Shown piece after piece: positions 17,577 through 26,514 of a stretch of 64,000 bases of DNA (the stretch's first letter is position 1; each line of letters begins with the position of its first letter). The notes under the pieces were generated by a model. The model saw only the letters and a list, made by a program, of their open reading frames with translations. It searched no databases and was not told the DNA's origin. Position numbers and translations under genes: made by a program. The stretch is from Bradyrhizobium algeriense. Its GTDB lineage: Bacteria > Pseudomonadota > Alphaproteobacteria > Rhizobiales > Xanthobacteraceae. The DNA is taken from NCBI RefSeq assembly GCF_003062295.1, contig NZ_PYCN01000004.1:346033-410032 (forward strand), read 5' to 3'.

Positions 17577-19283
17577 TCATAGCGACGGTTTCACGGCGTC
17601 GGCGAGATAGCCGTGCAGCGCGGCCACCACCTGCGCGCCCTCGCCGATCGCGCCGCCGACGCGTTTGACCGAGCCGGCGCGCACGTCGCCGACTGCGAAC
17701 ACGCCGGGCACCGAGGTTTCCAGCGTCGGCACCGGGCGGCCGAGATTCTGCTCGGACTGCGCCCCCGTCACCACAAAACCCGCGCGGTCGAGCGTTACGC
17801 CGCAGCCGTTCAGCCAATGGGTCGCCGGGTCGGCGCCGACGAACAGAAACAGGCTCCGGACATCGAAATGGTGCTGTTCGGGCGCCAGCCGGCTCTTCCA
17901 GCGCACGCGTTCGAGCGAGCCATCCTCGCTGCCCTCGACCGCAACCACCTCGGCGTTGAAGATCAGTTCGATATTGGGGGCCGCCTCGATGCGTTCGATC
18001 AGATAGCGCGACATGCTGGCCCCCAGCCCGCCGCCGCGGATGATCATATGGACCTTGCGCGCATGGCCGGACAGAAACACCGCGGCCTGGCCTGCGGAAT
18101 TGCCGCCGCCGACCAATACGACGTCCTGGCCGACGCACAGTTTGGCCTCGATCGGCGAGGCCCAGTACCAGACGCCGCGGCCTTCGAATTTCTCGAGATT
18201 CTCGATCTCGGGCCGCCGGTAACGCGCCCCGCTCGCCACCACGATGGATTTGGCGCGCAACGACTGCCCGCATTCGGTCGCCAGCGCAAACACGCCGTCG
18301 CGCTGCGAACAATCCAGCGACCTGACACAAACCGGAATCAGCATGTCCGCGCCGAATTTTTGCGCCTGGGTGTAGGCGCGACCGGTGAGCGCCTGCCCGG
18401 AAATGCCGGTCGGAAATCCCAGATAGTTTTCAATGCGCGCGCTGGCGCCGGCCTGGCCGCCGAAGGCCCGCGCATCGAACACCGCGACCGACAATCCTTC
18501 GGACGCGGCATAGACCGCGGTGGCGAGACCGGCGGGACCGCTGCCGACGACGGCCACGTCGTAGAGCTTCTCATGCGCCTGGTTGGTGATCATCCCCACC
18601 GCCAGCGCCAGCGACGTCTCAGACGGATTGCGCAGCACGGTGCCGTCGGGGCACACCACCAGCGGCAGATCGGCGCGCGAGGGCAAATAGCGCGCGATGA
18701 GGTCGGCGGCGTCCTTGTCGGTTGCGGGATCGAGCACGTGGTGCGGCTGGCCGTTGCGCACCAGGAAGTTCTGCAACCGCGCCGTGTCGCCGAGCGAGCT
18801 CGGTCCGATCAGCACCGGCCCGCCGACGCCGCCCTGGATCAGGCTGACCCGGCGCAGGATCAGCGCGCGCATGATGCGCTCGCCGAGTTCGGCTTCCGCG
18901 ACCAGAAGCGCGCGCAATTGATCCGGCGGAATCAGCAGCGTTTCGACGTCGCCCTCGGCATGGCCGTCGACCAGCGCGACGCGGCCGGAGAGCTGGCCGA
19001 TCTCGGCCAGAAACTGCCCCACGCCCTGGTCGATGACCGGGGTGACATGGCCGAGGCCATCGCGCTGGGTGATCGCTACGGTGCCGGACAGCACCACGAA
19101 CATGCCGGGGCCTACCTTGCCGGTTTCGAACAGGGCTTCGCCGTCCTTGTAGATCCGCAGCTCCCCGAACCGGCGCATCCGCTCGATTTCAAGCGGCGTC
19201 AGCGTCGGGAATGTCTGCTCGTGACGTGGAAACGCGAAAGAATTGGCGCCGGTCGCCGGACCGGCCGTGATGTCTGCACTCAT
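17577..19283 (-). CDS. Cyclic-nucleotide-binding domain fused to thioredoxin-reductase-like flavoprotein
   Basis: A 568-residue fusion. Residues ~25-145 are a cNMP-binding (CRP-like) domain (ERMRRFGELRIYKDGEALFE, then GPGMFVVLSGTVAI). Residues ~165-235 form a thioredoxin-fold-like linker. Residues ~240-560 are a class II pyridine nucleotide-disulfide oxidoreductase fold with FAD motif VVGSGPAGLATA, NADPH motif VLVGGGNSAGQAA and C-terminal GVFAVGDVRAGSVKRV. The redox CATC of TrxB is missing: the aligned position reads YWASPIEAKLC. It therefore cannot reduce thioredoxin by the usual route. It is followed by a UBP zinc finger gene. Role unknown; ligand-gated NADPH oxidoreductase is plausible. 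Confidence 0.9.
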   Translation of the reverse strand: MSADITAGPATGANSFAFPRHEQTFPTLTPLEIERMRRFGELRIYKDGEALFETGKVGPGMFVVLSGTVAITQRDGLGHVTPVIDQGVGQFLAEIGQLSGRVALVDGHAEGDVETLLIPPDQLRALLVAEAELGERIMRALILRRVSLIQGGVGGPVLIGPSSLGDTARLQNFLVRNGQPHHVLDPATDKDAADLIARYLPSRADLPLVVCPDGTVLRNPSETSLALAVGMITNQAHEKLYDVAVVGSGPAGLATAVYAASEGLSVAVFDARAFGGQAGASARIENYLGFPTGISGQALTGRAYTQAQKFGADMLIPVCVRSLDCSQRDGVFALATECGQSLRAKSIVVASGARYRRPEIENLEKFEGRGVWYWASPIEAKLCVGQDVVLVGGGNSAGQAAVFLSGHARKVHMIIRGGGLGASMSRYLIERIEAAPNIELIFNAEVVAVEGSEDGSLERVRWKSRLAPEQHHFDVRSLFLFVGADPATHWLNGCGVTLDRAGFVVTGAQSEQNLGRPVPTLETSVPGVFAVGDVRAGSVKRVGGAIGEGAQVVAALHGYLADAVKPSL

Positions 19284-19363
19284 TATCGCCGCCTAAAAAA
19301 GAAACAGAATTGTGCAGAGACGAGCCATGCAACGCGGCGAGCGATCAGGATTTTCCCTCTGCG

Positions 19364-19564
19364 CTACTGGCTCGGCTTTTCTCCGCTGGCGTCATCTAGG
19401 GAGGCATCGGCGGTTTCGGAAGATGCACCGCCATCGCTGCGCCCGCGGGCCTGCGACTTTCGCCGCTTGAGATTCTCGCGCAACGCCAGCTTCAGCCGGT
19501 CCCGTCGTGAATCCTTCACACCCGAGTCGCTTTTTCCCGCAACGCTGTCCTGATTGTCCTTCAT
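19364..19564 (-). CDS. Small basic hypothetical protein
   Basis: A 66-residue product with a Lys/Arg-rich middle (RRDRLKLALRENLKRRKSQARG) and a Ser/Asp-rich acidic tail, probably a flexible protein with one amphipathic helix. A small protein with this helix is recurrent in Bradyrhizobium relatives as I recall it, but this needs a search. The ATG at 19564 lies two bases after the stop of the preceding small frame (19567-19758), suggesting coupling. A longer frame to 19669 is less likely. Confidence 0.55.
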   Translation of the reverse strand: MKDNQDSVAGKSDSGVKDSRRDRLKLALRENLKRRKSQARGRSDGGASSETADASLDDASGEKPSQ

Positions 19565-19566
19565 CG

Positions 19567-19758
19567 TCAGTCCGTCGAACACGCCTTGAGCGAAACGACG
19601 TCGGGGGACGCCGTCGCCGAAAGATGGCGGGGTGCGACCATCCATACTGCAACCGTGCGCCCGGCACATCCGGCGATTCGGCCGAACAGCTCTTTCACCG
19701 AGGCCGGATCGAGCTGATCGATGCCCTCGAATTCCTCGGAATGCGCTGGCAGGTGCAT
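19567..19758 (-). CDS. Possible small protein, hypothetical
   Basis: A 63-residue frame (MHLPAHSEEFEGIDQLDPAS, then VKELFGRIAG and a more hydrophobic AGRTVAVWMVAPRHL). Its stop is two bases from the start of the next small gene, which is the main reason to list it. The amino acid composition is protein-like in the first half. No family recognised, and it could be a chance frame. Confidence 0.35.
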   Translation of the reverse strand: MHLPAHSEEFEGIDQLDPASVKELFGRIAGCAGRTVAVWMVAPRHLSATASPDVVSLKACSTD

Positions 19759-20166
19759 CGCTGCACCGGACTCAAAATTGCGAAAACAACCCCATGCAAA
19801 GTAGGAATGGGCCTTACATCATCCGAAAACGCAAGACCTGGTAGGGCGTGGACTCTTGAGAGGGCAGCATGCCCGGGATTGGGCCGGGCATCACGAGAAT
19901 TGGAGCGAGCTGGAGACCAGGCGGCGTACGCCACAAATATTCGACAGGCCTGCGCGACCCGCAGTCCGGCCGCTCAGGACGAGATCGGGAACCAGAGTAA
20001 GGCCCAAACTTGCCGAATTGCCTGATGTCGCGATCCTCAGCACCGGTTTTTCACGATTTTGGGCCCTTTCGGGCCCGCCCGCGTGCTTGCGCCAGAGGGG
20101 CCCTTGTGGCAAGAACCGGCCGCCTAGTGGGCGGCCGTTTGGGCCGATTCCCCCAATACCGGGCAT
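19759..20166. other. Intergenic region upstream of tRNA-Thr
   Basis: About 400 bases without a supported gene. A GC hairpin, ggccgcctagtgggcggcc, lies near 20119-20137, 30 bases before the tRNA. Promoters for the tRNA and for the leftward small genes are expected here; none was identified with certainty. Confidence 0.5.
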
Positions 20167-20241
20167 GCTGCCGTAGCTCAGTGGTAGAGCACTCCATTGG
20201 TAATGGAGAGGTCGACAGTTCAATCCTGTCTGGCAGCACCA
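20167..20241 (+). tRNA. tRNA-Thr (GGT)
   Basis: A 75-base cloverleaf. The acceptor stem gctgccg pairs with tggcagc, followed by A and an encoded CCA. The D arm is tagctcagtggtagagca, the anticodon stem-loop is ctccattggtaatggag with anticodon GGT, and the T-loop contains agttcaatcct. The 3' end of this tRNA may have served as an integration site for the ietAS-like cassette that follows. Confidence 0.96.
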
Positions 20242-20605
20242 GTCTTTCCAGCATTTCTGAGAATTTACGGCCTTTCCCACACTTGGCGTCCCACACAGCC
20301 GCCCCTTCGGAAGGCCGTTTATCCCGACTTCCAGTTGATAAGAAAGATTCCTCTTTCGGCAGGTCGGTCGCGATCGGGCGTCCGCCGAGCAGAGACCCAA
20401 GGCCCCGGTTCGGGCCCCATGAGCGCGTCGCAGCCAAAGGCGCCCTTGATTCCGAAGTCTGTAATGGCATCCGATTTTCAAGAATTTAACCGGGAGGCGC
20501 TATCGCTGGTCGCGCGCTGCGCTGCCTCAGAACAGCGGGGACGGGGACCGGGATGTGCACGGCTGCGTGGTGCAATCTCGACATTTGACGTGTAGGCTGC
20601 AAATC
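20242..20605. other. Spacer between tRNA-Thr and the ATPase gene
   Basis: About 360 bases. No credible gene, integrase remnant or copy of the tRNA 3' end was seen. It presumably carries the promoter of the ietA-like gene; no clear -35/-10 pair was found. Base composition is more mixed than in the core genes. Confidence 0.5.
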
Positions 20606-21673
20606 ATGGCCAAAAGCGATCTCATTGTTTCGTTGGTTCGCGCTGGCGTCGCCGGCGACAAGACCATGCTGCGCTCAACTGTCGAAGCGCTGATGGCCGA
20701 CGAAAAAGCAAAGAGTCATCACACCCTCGTTGATCGTCTTGAGCGCGCCCTCCAATCGGTAGCGGTGACTTCTCCTAGCATGACGACGTCGGCCAGGGCG
20801 CAGAATGCCGCCGGCAGAGATACCATCCTTGAACAAACTCCCCGCATTCGCATGGATGAGTTGGTGCTCCCGCTGCCCGCACGTTCGGAGGGCAACCAGC
20901 TCATAGAGGAACATGCACGCGCCGAGGTGCTGAGGGCGCACGGTTATGAACCTCGCCATCGGATTTTGCTGTCTGGACCGCCAGGAAACGGCAAGACATC
21001 ATTCGCCGAATCAGTAGCCGAAGCGCTTTCCTTGCCCTTCTTCGTCGTTCGATATGATGCACTCATTGGAAGCTATCTTGGCGAGACCAACGCCCGATTG
21101 CGGGCGTTGTTTGACTACGTTCGAACGCAATCCTGTGTTCTGTTTTTCGACGAGTTCGACGCAGTTGGAAAAGAGCGTGGGGACGATCACGAGACCGGCG
21201 AGATAAAGCGGGTTGTATCGTTTTTGTTGATGCAGATCGACACTCTACCGAGTTACGTTCTCACGATCGCGGCGACGAACCATGCCGAGCTTCTCGACAG
21301 AGCAGTCTGGCGCAGATTCCAGTTAAAAATCTCTTTTCCGGCTCCACAAACCGAACAAGTTGCTGCTTTTATCGAACGAATCATTGCATCTTGGCCCGAT
21401 CAACCTAAAATGTCTGCCAGCGAAATCGCAACCTCATTGGGAGCGACTTCATATGCGGAAGCTCGTGATTTTTGTCAAAACGTTAGACGCAGACAGATTT
21501 TAGGTCTCGGCGAAGTAGAGATTAACTCTGCGCTTTTTTCCGAACTTCAATCTTGGGAAGCGCGCGTGAAGCCCGAGAACATTTATGGCGATAGATCCGA
21601 CAAAGCCCCTGCTAAGACTAAACGTCGGCGAGCAGGAAAGGCGAAATCCCGGCCACGGCGGCGGATCACCTAA
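20606..21673 (+). CDS. ietA: AAA+ ATPase, IetA-like component of an ATPase-subtilase pair
   Basis: A 355-residue AAA-family ATPase. An N-terminal helical region (residues 1-80) precedes one AAA module with Walker A GPPGNGKT (124-131), Walker B VLFFDEFD (Asp182/Glu183), sensor-1 Asn in IAATNH (Asn225) and an arginine finger pair in WRRF (236-237). The C-terminal tail is very basic (KTKRRRAGKAKSRPRRR). The start at 20606 keeps the compact MAKSDLIVSLVRAG N-terminus. The downstream subtilase gene overlaps it by 89 bases. The paired arrangement matches IetA/IetS, known from Ti plasmids as a stability/incompatibility module and listed among antiviral systems. Function as the antitoxin-like or control partner is inferred. 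Confidence 0.88.
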   Translation: MAKSDLIVSLVRAGVAGDKTMLRSTVEALMADEKAKSHHTLVDRLERALQSVAVTSPSMTTSARAQNAAGRDTILEQTPRIRMDELVLPLPARSEGNQLIEEHARAEVLRAHGYEPRHRILLSGPPGNGKTSFAESVAEALSLPFFVVRYDALIGSYLGETNARLRALFDYVRTQSCVLFFDEFDAVGKERGDDHETGEIKRVVSFLLMQIDTLPSYVLTIAATNHAELLDRAVWRRFQLKISFPAPQTEQVAAFIERIIASWPDQPKMSASEIATSLGATSYAEARDFCQNVRRRQILGLGEVEINSALFSELQSWEARVKPENIYGDRSDKAPAKTKRRRAGKAKSRPRRRIT

Positions 21674-24107
21674 ACCCGCGAAGTTTTCGCGAGCGGGGCA
21701 GAGGGCTGCGTTCGGTCCTTTATGGACCCGATTAGAGCGCGTACTGAAAAACGATCCTGCAGCGCTTGAACTTCGTCGCGATCCATCCGCATTGGCGCCG
21801 GAGCGCCTTTTGGTTTTCGAACTACGTGGTTCAGTCCAGTCGTTTGCGAAAGCAATACGACGTGTACCCGGCTTAGAATTCATCGACGAAGAGGAAATAG
21901 AAGGCGACGACCCCAGCGAGTCGCCTGTTGTTTATTTGCTCATCCCTGATCTCGCCGCTTTGCGCCAAATGCTTTCCATGTGGAAAGATTGGCTCAGAGG
22001 AACAAAGCCTAAGCACGGTCTCACTGCTTTTCGCGATGTGTTCGATACCCTCAAGAATCTGAGACCTTGGGGACCTCAAGACCGGGTTCTTGAGGAAGAT
22101 AGAAGAGAGATAGCATCACAGCTTGATCAAACCGGAGCCATTCGGGTCGAAGTCGAATTGGTTTTCCGTTTCTCGGACGGCATCGCACAGACCGCTGAAG
22201 AGGCCGTTAGCACTTTTGTGGCCAGTGTCGGCGGACGCGTGATCAGCCAATCGCGCATCACTAATATCGCATACCATGCTCTGTTGGTGGAACTTCCCGC
22301 CGAAGCAGCACGGGGCTTGTTGACGAGGACCGCGTCAAGCATAGCCGGGCTCGATCCCATTATGCATATTCGCCCGCAAAGTTTGGCCACGACAATTGAT
22401 GTAGCAGAGCGAGAGGAAACGGCGATCGTCGAGCTGCCGGAACAGCAACGTCGCGAGCCCATCTTAGCACTCCTTGACGGTGTGCCGGTTTCTCAACATC
22501 CGTTGCTCGCTGGTACTTTGAGCGTTGAAGACCAATTTGGTTTGGAGCCCGGAACGCCCGTCGCAGACCGTCATCACGGCACTGCAATGGCTTCACTGAT
22601 CGTGCACGGAGATAGGAACGTTCCGCAGCCCTCATTGGGCCGCCGCGTGCATTGTGTGCCCCTTTTGGGCGCGCAAGATCAGTTTCCTCCTGATAGGCTC
22701 ATCGTTGACCTCGTTTATCAAGCCGTGATCGCGATGTGTGCCGGTGAAAGTTCCAGTGCGCCTGGCGTTCTGATCATCAATCTATCTTTGGGAAATTCGC
22801 GAAAGCCATTTCACAATAAAATGTCGGCATGGGCGCGCCTGCTAGACCGTTTGTCGCACCAATTCGGCATTCTGTTTCTAGTGAGTGCCGGCAATCATTC
22901 TGGCGCGGTACATTTCGCGGCCCTGAATACGTTCGGCGCCTTCGAGGCTCTTACAACTCAGCAGCGCGCAGAATCGACGATCAGAGCGTTGGGAAATCAT
23001 GTTGGCGAGCGCAGGCTGCTGTCGCCGTCAGAAACGGTCAACGGATTGACCATCGGAGCCGCAAATCAAGACGCCGTGAGTGACGTTGACCGACTCGGTG
23101 CTCGTGGCCAATCGGAACCGTGGCACCCTCTTGTGTGCTCGAATCCGTCGAGTGCTTTGGGGCCCGGCTTCGCCAACAGCGTAAAGCCGGACATCCTACT
23201 GCCGGGTTCGCGCGAACATTTTCGACTGCTATCGAGCGGCTCGTCCTTGCAACTTGTGCCGAGTGCGGCTTCACGGGCCCACGGAATAAAGGTCGCCGCA
23301 CCGCCCCAAGCCGGGCGAGAGAATTGGGAGCACTATACGTGCGGGACGAGCGCCGCCACCGCGATCGCCTCCCGCACTGCTCATCAGATCCATGACGCGC
23401 TTGAGAGCGAATATGGCGCTCTTTTTACCGAACTACCGAAGCAGCAGCGAGCGACGCTCTTAAAAGCGTTACTTGTTCACACCGCGGCTTGGCCTGTCGA
23501 AACCGCAGATATCATCAAAGCAGTTCTAGGTCCCCCCGATCCAACCAAACATACTCAGCAAAAAGACAACATTCGACGCTTTCTTGGGTACGGCGTTGCT
23601 GATCCAGATGCAGCCGTCGCATGTGCAGCCGACCGAGCGACATTTTGGGCGGTCGGCACTTTGGAGCCGGATCAAAAACGCAGCGTCACCGTACCTGTAC
23701 CTCGCTGCGTGAACGGATTGCCGCGACCGCACGCTCTTAGTGCCACCCTCGCTTGGTTCACGCCGATACTTCCCGGGAGACAAATTTACAGGTCAATCCG
23801 CCTGATTATCTGTGAGCCTGGCGACGAACTCGGCATGCTTCGAGTTGATGGATCGAGACGACAACCTGACCAAAATCAGAGCAAACGAGGCACCGTCTAT
23901 TCCAGACGGTGGGAGGGCGACGGAGCGCCCGTCGTCAGCGCCGAACAAACAATCAATCTCGAAGTTCAACGAGAGCCCGATCAAGGCATCACAGTCGACG
24001 AAGGCGTTCCGTTTGGACTGGCCGTGACGTTTTCTATGCCCGGAGTTGTCGAAGTTTACGAGCAGTCGCGCGCACGGATTGCACCAAGGCCTCGCGTTCC
24101 GGCATGA
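21585..24107 (+). CDS. ietS: Subtilisin-like serine protease, IetS-like effector of an ATPase-subtilase pair
   Basis: An 840-residue S8 peptidase without a signal peptide, so cytoplasmic. The long N-terminal region (1-285) is family-specific. The catalytic triad is complete: Asp298 (ILALLDGV), His331 (RHHGTAMASL) and Ser589 (CGTSAATA), with oxyanion Asn437 (SAGNHS). The C-terminal 200 residues look beta-rich. Its first 89 bases overlap the ATPase gene in another frame, indicating tight coupling. Codon use is visibly less GC-biased than in neighbours, as expected for acquired DNA. In the IetAS system the protease is the toxic or effector partner; here this is by analogy. Confidence 0.88.
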   Translation: MAIDPTKPLLRLNVGEQERRNPGHGGGSPKPAKFSRAGQRAAFGPLWTRLERVLKNDPAALELRRDPSALAPERLLVFELRGSVQSFAKAIRRVPGLEFIDEEEIEGDDPSESPVVYLLIPDLAALRQMLSMWKDWLRGTKPKHGLTAFRDVFDTLKNLRPWGPQDRVLEEDRREIASQLDQTGAIRVEVELVFRFSDGIAQTAEEAVSTFVASVGGRVISQSRITNIAYHALLVELPAEAARGLLTRTASSIAGLDPIMHIRPQSLATTIDVAEREETAIVELPEQQRREPILALLDGVPVSQHPLLAGTLSVEDQFGLEPGTPVADRHHGTAMASLIVHGDRNVPQPSLGRRVHCVPLLGAQDQFPPDRLIVDLVYQAVIAMCAGESSSAPGVLIINLSLGNSRKPFHNKMSAWARLLDRLSHQFGILFLVSAGNHSGAVHFAALNTFGAFEALTTQQRAESTIRALGNHVGERRLLSPSETVNGLTIGAANQDAVSDVDRLGARGQSEPWHPLVCSNPSSALGPGFANSVKPDILLPGSREHFRLLSSGSSLQLVPSAASRAHGIKVAAPPQAGRENWEHYTCGTSAATAIASRTAHQIHDALESEYGALFTELPKQQRATLLKALLVHTAAWPVETADIIKAVLGPPDPTKHTQQKDNIRRFLGYGVADPDAAVACAADRATFWAVGTLEPDQKRSVTVPVPRCVNGLPRPHALSATLAWFTPILPGRQIYRSIRLIICEPGDELGMLRVDGSRRQPDQNQSKRGTVYSRRWEGDGAPVVSAEQTINLEVQREPDQGITVDEGVPFGLAVTFSMPGVVEVYEQSRARIAPRPRVPA

Positions 24108-24188
24108 CATAGTTCGAACAGATATTAGAGCAGGCAGGAAACGGGAACGCCCGTATCGCGATCATTCCGCGTGGATCGGCAGGCGCCG

Positions 24189-25229
24189 TCACCCCGCCAG
24201 CGCCACTTTCCGGAACGCCTTGACCAGCGCGCCCTCCAGCTTGCCGTCCATGCCGCAGAGGATCTGGTAGGCGTCCTGCCGGGCCATTGGCGGCCGGTAT
24301 GGCCGGGACTCGACAAGTGCTGCGAAGATATCCGAGATCGTCAGCAACCTGACCAGATCGGAAATCTGCGAGCCCGCCAGTCCATCCGGATAGCCGGAGC
24401 CATCCAGATATTCGTGATGATGCCTCACGCCATCCAGAATTTCCGGACTGATGCCCGATACGCCCTTCAACAGGTCATATCCGATCACGGGATGACGCCG
24501 GATGATCTCCTCCTCCTCGGGGTCGAGGCGGCCCGGCTTGTCCAGGATCGACAGCGGGATGCGCGCCTTGCCGATGTCGTGGAGGGTCGCCGCGATTCCG
24601 AGCCGCGAGACGTCGCCGCCGGAGAACCCGACATCCAGCCCAAAGGCGACCGCAACACCGGTCACCAGCAGGCAGTGCTGAAACGTGCCCTCGTGATAGC
24701 GCCGCACCTCGTCGAGCCATGTCGAAAGTCCATCCTGCCCGACACGGGCGATGATCTTCGACGTCGCACGCTTCGCATCGACAAGCTTCAGCGGCCTGCC
24801 ACGGCGCACATCCGAAAACATCGAGGCGAAGGCCGCCACACCTTCGTCCATCTGCAATGTCGGATCCGCAGCTTTATCTTCCTCGGCGGCTTCCGCCGCC
24901 TCGATCTGCGTGACCTTGAGAATGGCTTCCTTGGGGCGTGAAATGATCGCGGTCGCGCCGAGGGCATAGGCCTGCGCAACCATCGGGCGGGAGAGATTGT
25001 GAACGACGAACAGCCTCTCGGGAATGCGGACGAGGTCCTGCAAAATGAACTTGAGCTGATCGACGCGCGTCATCTGCCGCAGGTCAATGTCGACCATCAG
25101 CACGCCATGCGACCTGATCCCGGTGCCGTCGCCGCCCAGCACCCAGGGAACCACGGCGTGTTGCGGTTCGAGCATCGCGCGAATCGCCGGTAACTTCGTC
25201 GGTTCGTCTGTGACAAAATAGACGAGCAT
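24189..25229 (-). CDS. HD-GYP domain protein
   Basis: A 346-residue protein, a likely c-di-GMP phosphodiesterase. The N-terminal ~110 residues look like a degenerate receiver domain (MLVYFVTDEPTKLPAIRAML, DIDLRQ). Residues ~165-345 form the HD-GYP domain with LHDIGKARIPLSILDKPG, RRHPVIGYDLL, HHHEYLDGSGYPDGL and LLTISDIFAALVESRPYR, including the HD metal pair and the GYP signature. No transmembrane segment. The receiver lacks an obvious phosphorylation Asp environment. Transcribed toward the ietAS-like cassette. Confidence 0.9.
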   Translation of the reverse strand: MLVYFVTDEPTKLPAIRAMLEPQHAVVPWVLGGDGTGIRSHGVLMVDIDLRQMTRVDQLKFILQDLVRIPERLFVVHNLSRPMVAQAYALGATAIISRPKEAILKVTQIEAAEAAEEDKAADPTLQMDEGVAAFASMFSDVRRGRPLKLVDAKRATSKIIARVGQDGLSTWLDEVRRYHEGTFQHCLLVTGVAVAFGLDVGFSGGDVSRLGIAATLHDIGKARIPLSILDKPGRLDPEEEEIIRRHPVIGYDLLKGVSGISPEILDGVRHHHEYLDGSGYPDGLAGSQISDLVRLLTISDIFAALVESRPYRPPMARQDAYQILCGMDGKLEGALVKAFRKVALAG

Positions 25230-25482
25230 CCAAAAACTTCCGTACCCGGTACTATTGAGGTATCTGCCCTTTAAAATTGAAGCATTGAAAAGAAAATGAA
25301 CTCTTTTGTTATTGGTTCAGACGATCGAGTTCCGCACTCGGCGCCATCGCATCTCAAGCATTTTAATCAACATCAAACTTGGCTACCTTGCCGTTAAGCA
25401 GCCACCACGTATAACTACGTACCTCAAACAGGTGAGTACGCCGGTCGTGTTCCGAAGGATCGTCAGACCGAGGGCAACGTCC

Positions 25483-26502
25483 GTGAATGATCCCCTGTCG
25501 TGCCGCAGCGTGCCGGGAACAGAGAGATTGGGGCTGCGCGCCCTGGTTTCGATCGGCTGCCTGTTCGCCGGCCCGGCGTTCGCGCAGGTCGATCTCGCCG
25601 GCGCGACAGCCAAACTCACGCTGCAGGTCGCCACCGACATCCTCGGCGAAAAATGCCGCCGCGTCGAGGCGCCGAATCCCGCATCGTTCGCATCGGTATC
25701 GCTGCACCGGACCTTCCACGACGATTTCGACGCGCATCCGCTGCTGGACGCCAGATGGGCGCCGTATTACGCCGGCGGCGCTGCCTGGCCGGAAGCGCGC
25801 TATTGGGGCGGCGAGGGCTCCGACTTCAGGCGCAAGAGCACCTACAACGGCGAACAGCAGATCTATGTCGATCCGCGTTATGGCGGGCGGGAAACAACGC
25901 CACTCGGCCTCGATCCGTTCAATGTCAAAGACGGCATTCTCTCGATCACAGCCAGCCGCACCCCGCCTTCGCTCAAGACCGTGCTGTTCGACAATGAATA
26001 TATCTCGGGCATCCTGACGACGCAGAGCCGGTTTTCCCAGAAGTTCGGCTACTTCGAAATGCGCGCCAAGGTACCGGTCGGCGTCGGCGTGTGGCCGGCG
26101 TTCTGGATGCTCGCCGATGACGGTGGCTGGCCGCCGGAAGTCGATATCATGGAGGGCCGCGGGCAACGGCCCGGTGACATCGTGATGACGACGCATTGGC
26201 GAATACCGGAGACGCAGCGCGTGGAACGCTGCGGGTTTGACTTCATTGTGCCGGACGCTCCGACCGCGTTCCACGACTACGGCGTGCTGTGGCAGCCGGA
26301 TCGCATCACCTATTTCATCGACCGCCAGCCGGTCTCCGAGATCAAGGTCCCGGTCGGCTTCCACGACCCCATGTACATGATCGTGAACCTTGCGATGGGC
26401 ACGAAGACTCTCGAGGGCGTGGGATTCGTCGATGGCGAATCTCCCAATATTGTCGCATTCGAGATCGACCGGATATCCGCCTACCAGATCGACGAACGCT
26501 GA
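25483..26502 (+). CDS. Secreted GH16 endo-beta-glycanase
   Basis: A 339-residue glycoside hydrolase family 16 protein (beta-1,3(4)-glucanase/laminarinase type). A signal peptide covers residues 1-34 (LRALVSIGCLFAGPAFA|Q). The catalytic motif ExDIxE is present as EVDIME, with nucleophile Glu219 and acid/base Glu224. Aromatic substrate-cleft residues include RYWGGEG, WPAFWML and THWRIP. A GTG at 25483 is taken as start; later GTG codons are possible. It lies 12 bases before a GH1 beta-glucosidase, so the two may degrade or remodel a beta-glucan together: endo-cleavage outside, then release of glucose. Confidence 0.88.
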   Translation: MNDPLSCRSVPGTERLGLRALVSIGCLFAGPAFAQVDLAGATAKLTLQVATDILGEKCRRVEAPNPASFASVSLHRTFHDDFDAHPLLDARWAPYYAGGAAWPEARYWGGEGSDFRRKSTYNGEQQIYVDPRYGGRETTPLGLDPFNVKDGILSITASRTPPSLKTVLFDNEYISGILTTQSRFSQKFGYFEMRAKVPVGVGVWPAFWMLADDGGWPPEVDIMEGRGQRPGDIVMTTHWRIPETQRVERCGFDFIVPDAPTAFHDYGVLWQPDRITYFIDRQPVSEIKVPVGFHDPMYMIVNLAMGTKTLEGVGFVDGESPNIVAFEIDRISAYQIDER

Positions 26503-26514
26503 CCGGAGATGACG

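Noticed and set aside
17613..19553. Rightward open frame of 646 codons
   Set aside because: Antisense to the cNMP-flavoprotein; no protein-like motifs.
20010..20595. Open frames over tRNA-Thr in both directions
   Set aside because: They include the tRNA gene itself and have no ribosome site or family similarity.
24108..24188. Right-hand attachment site matching the tRNA-Thr 3' end
   Set aside because: No copy of the T-arm or acceptor sequence was seen here, so an att pair cannot be claimed.
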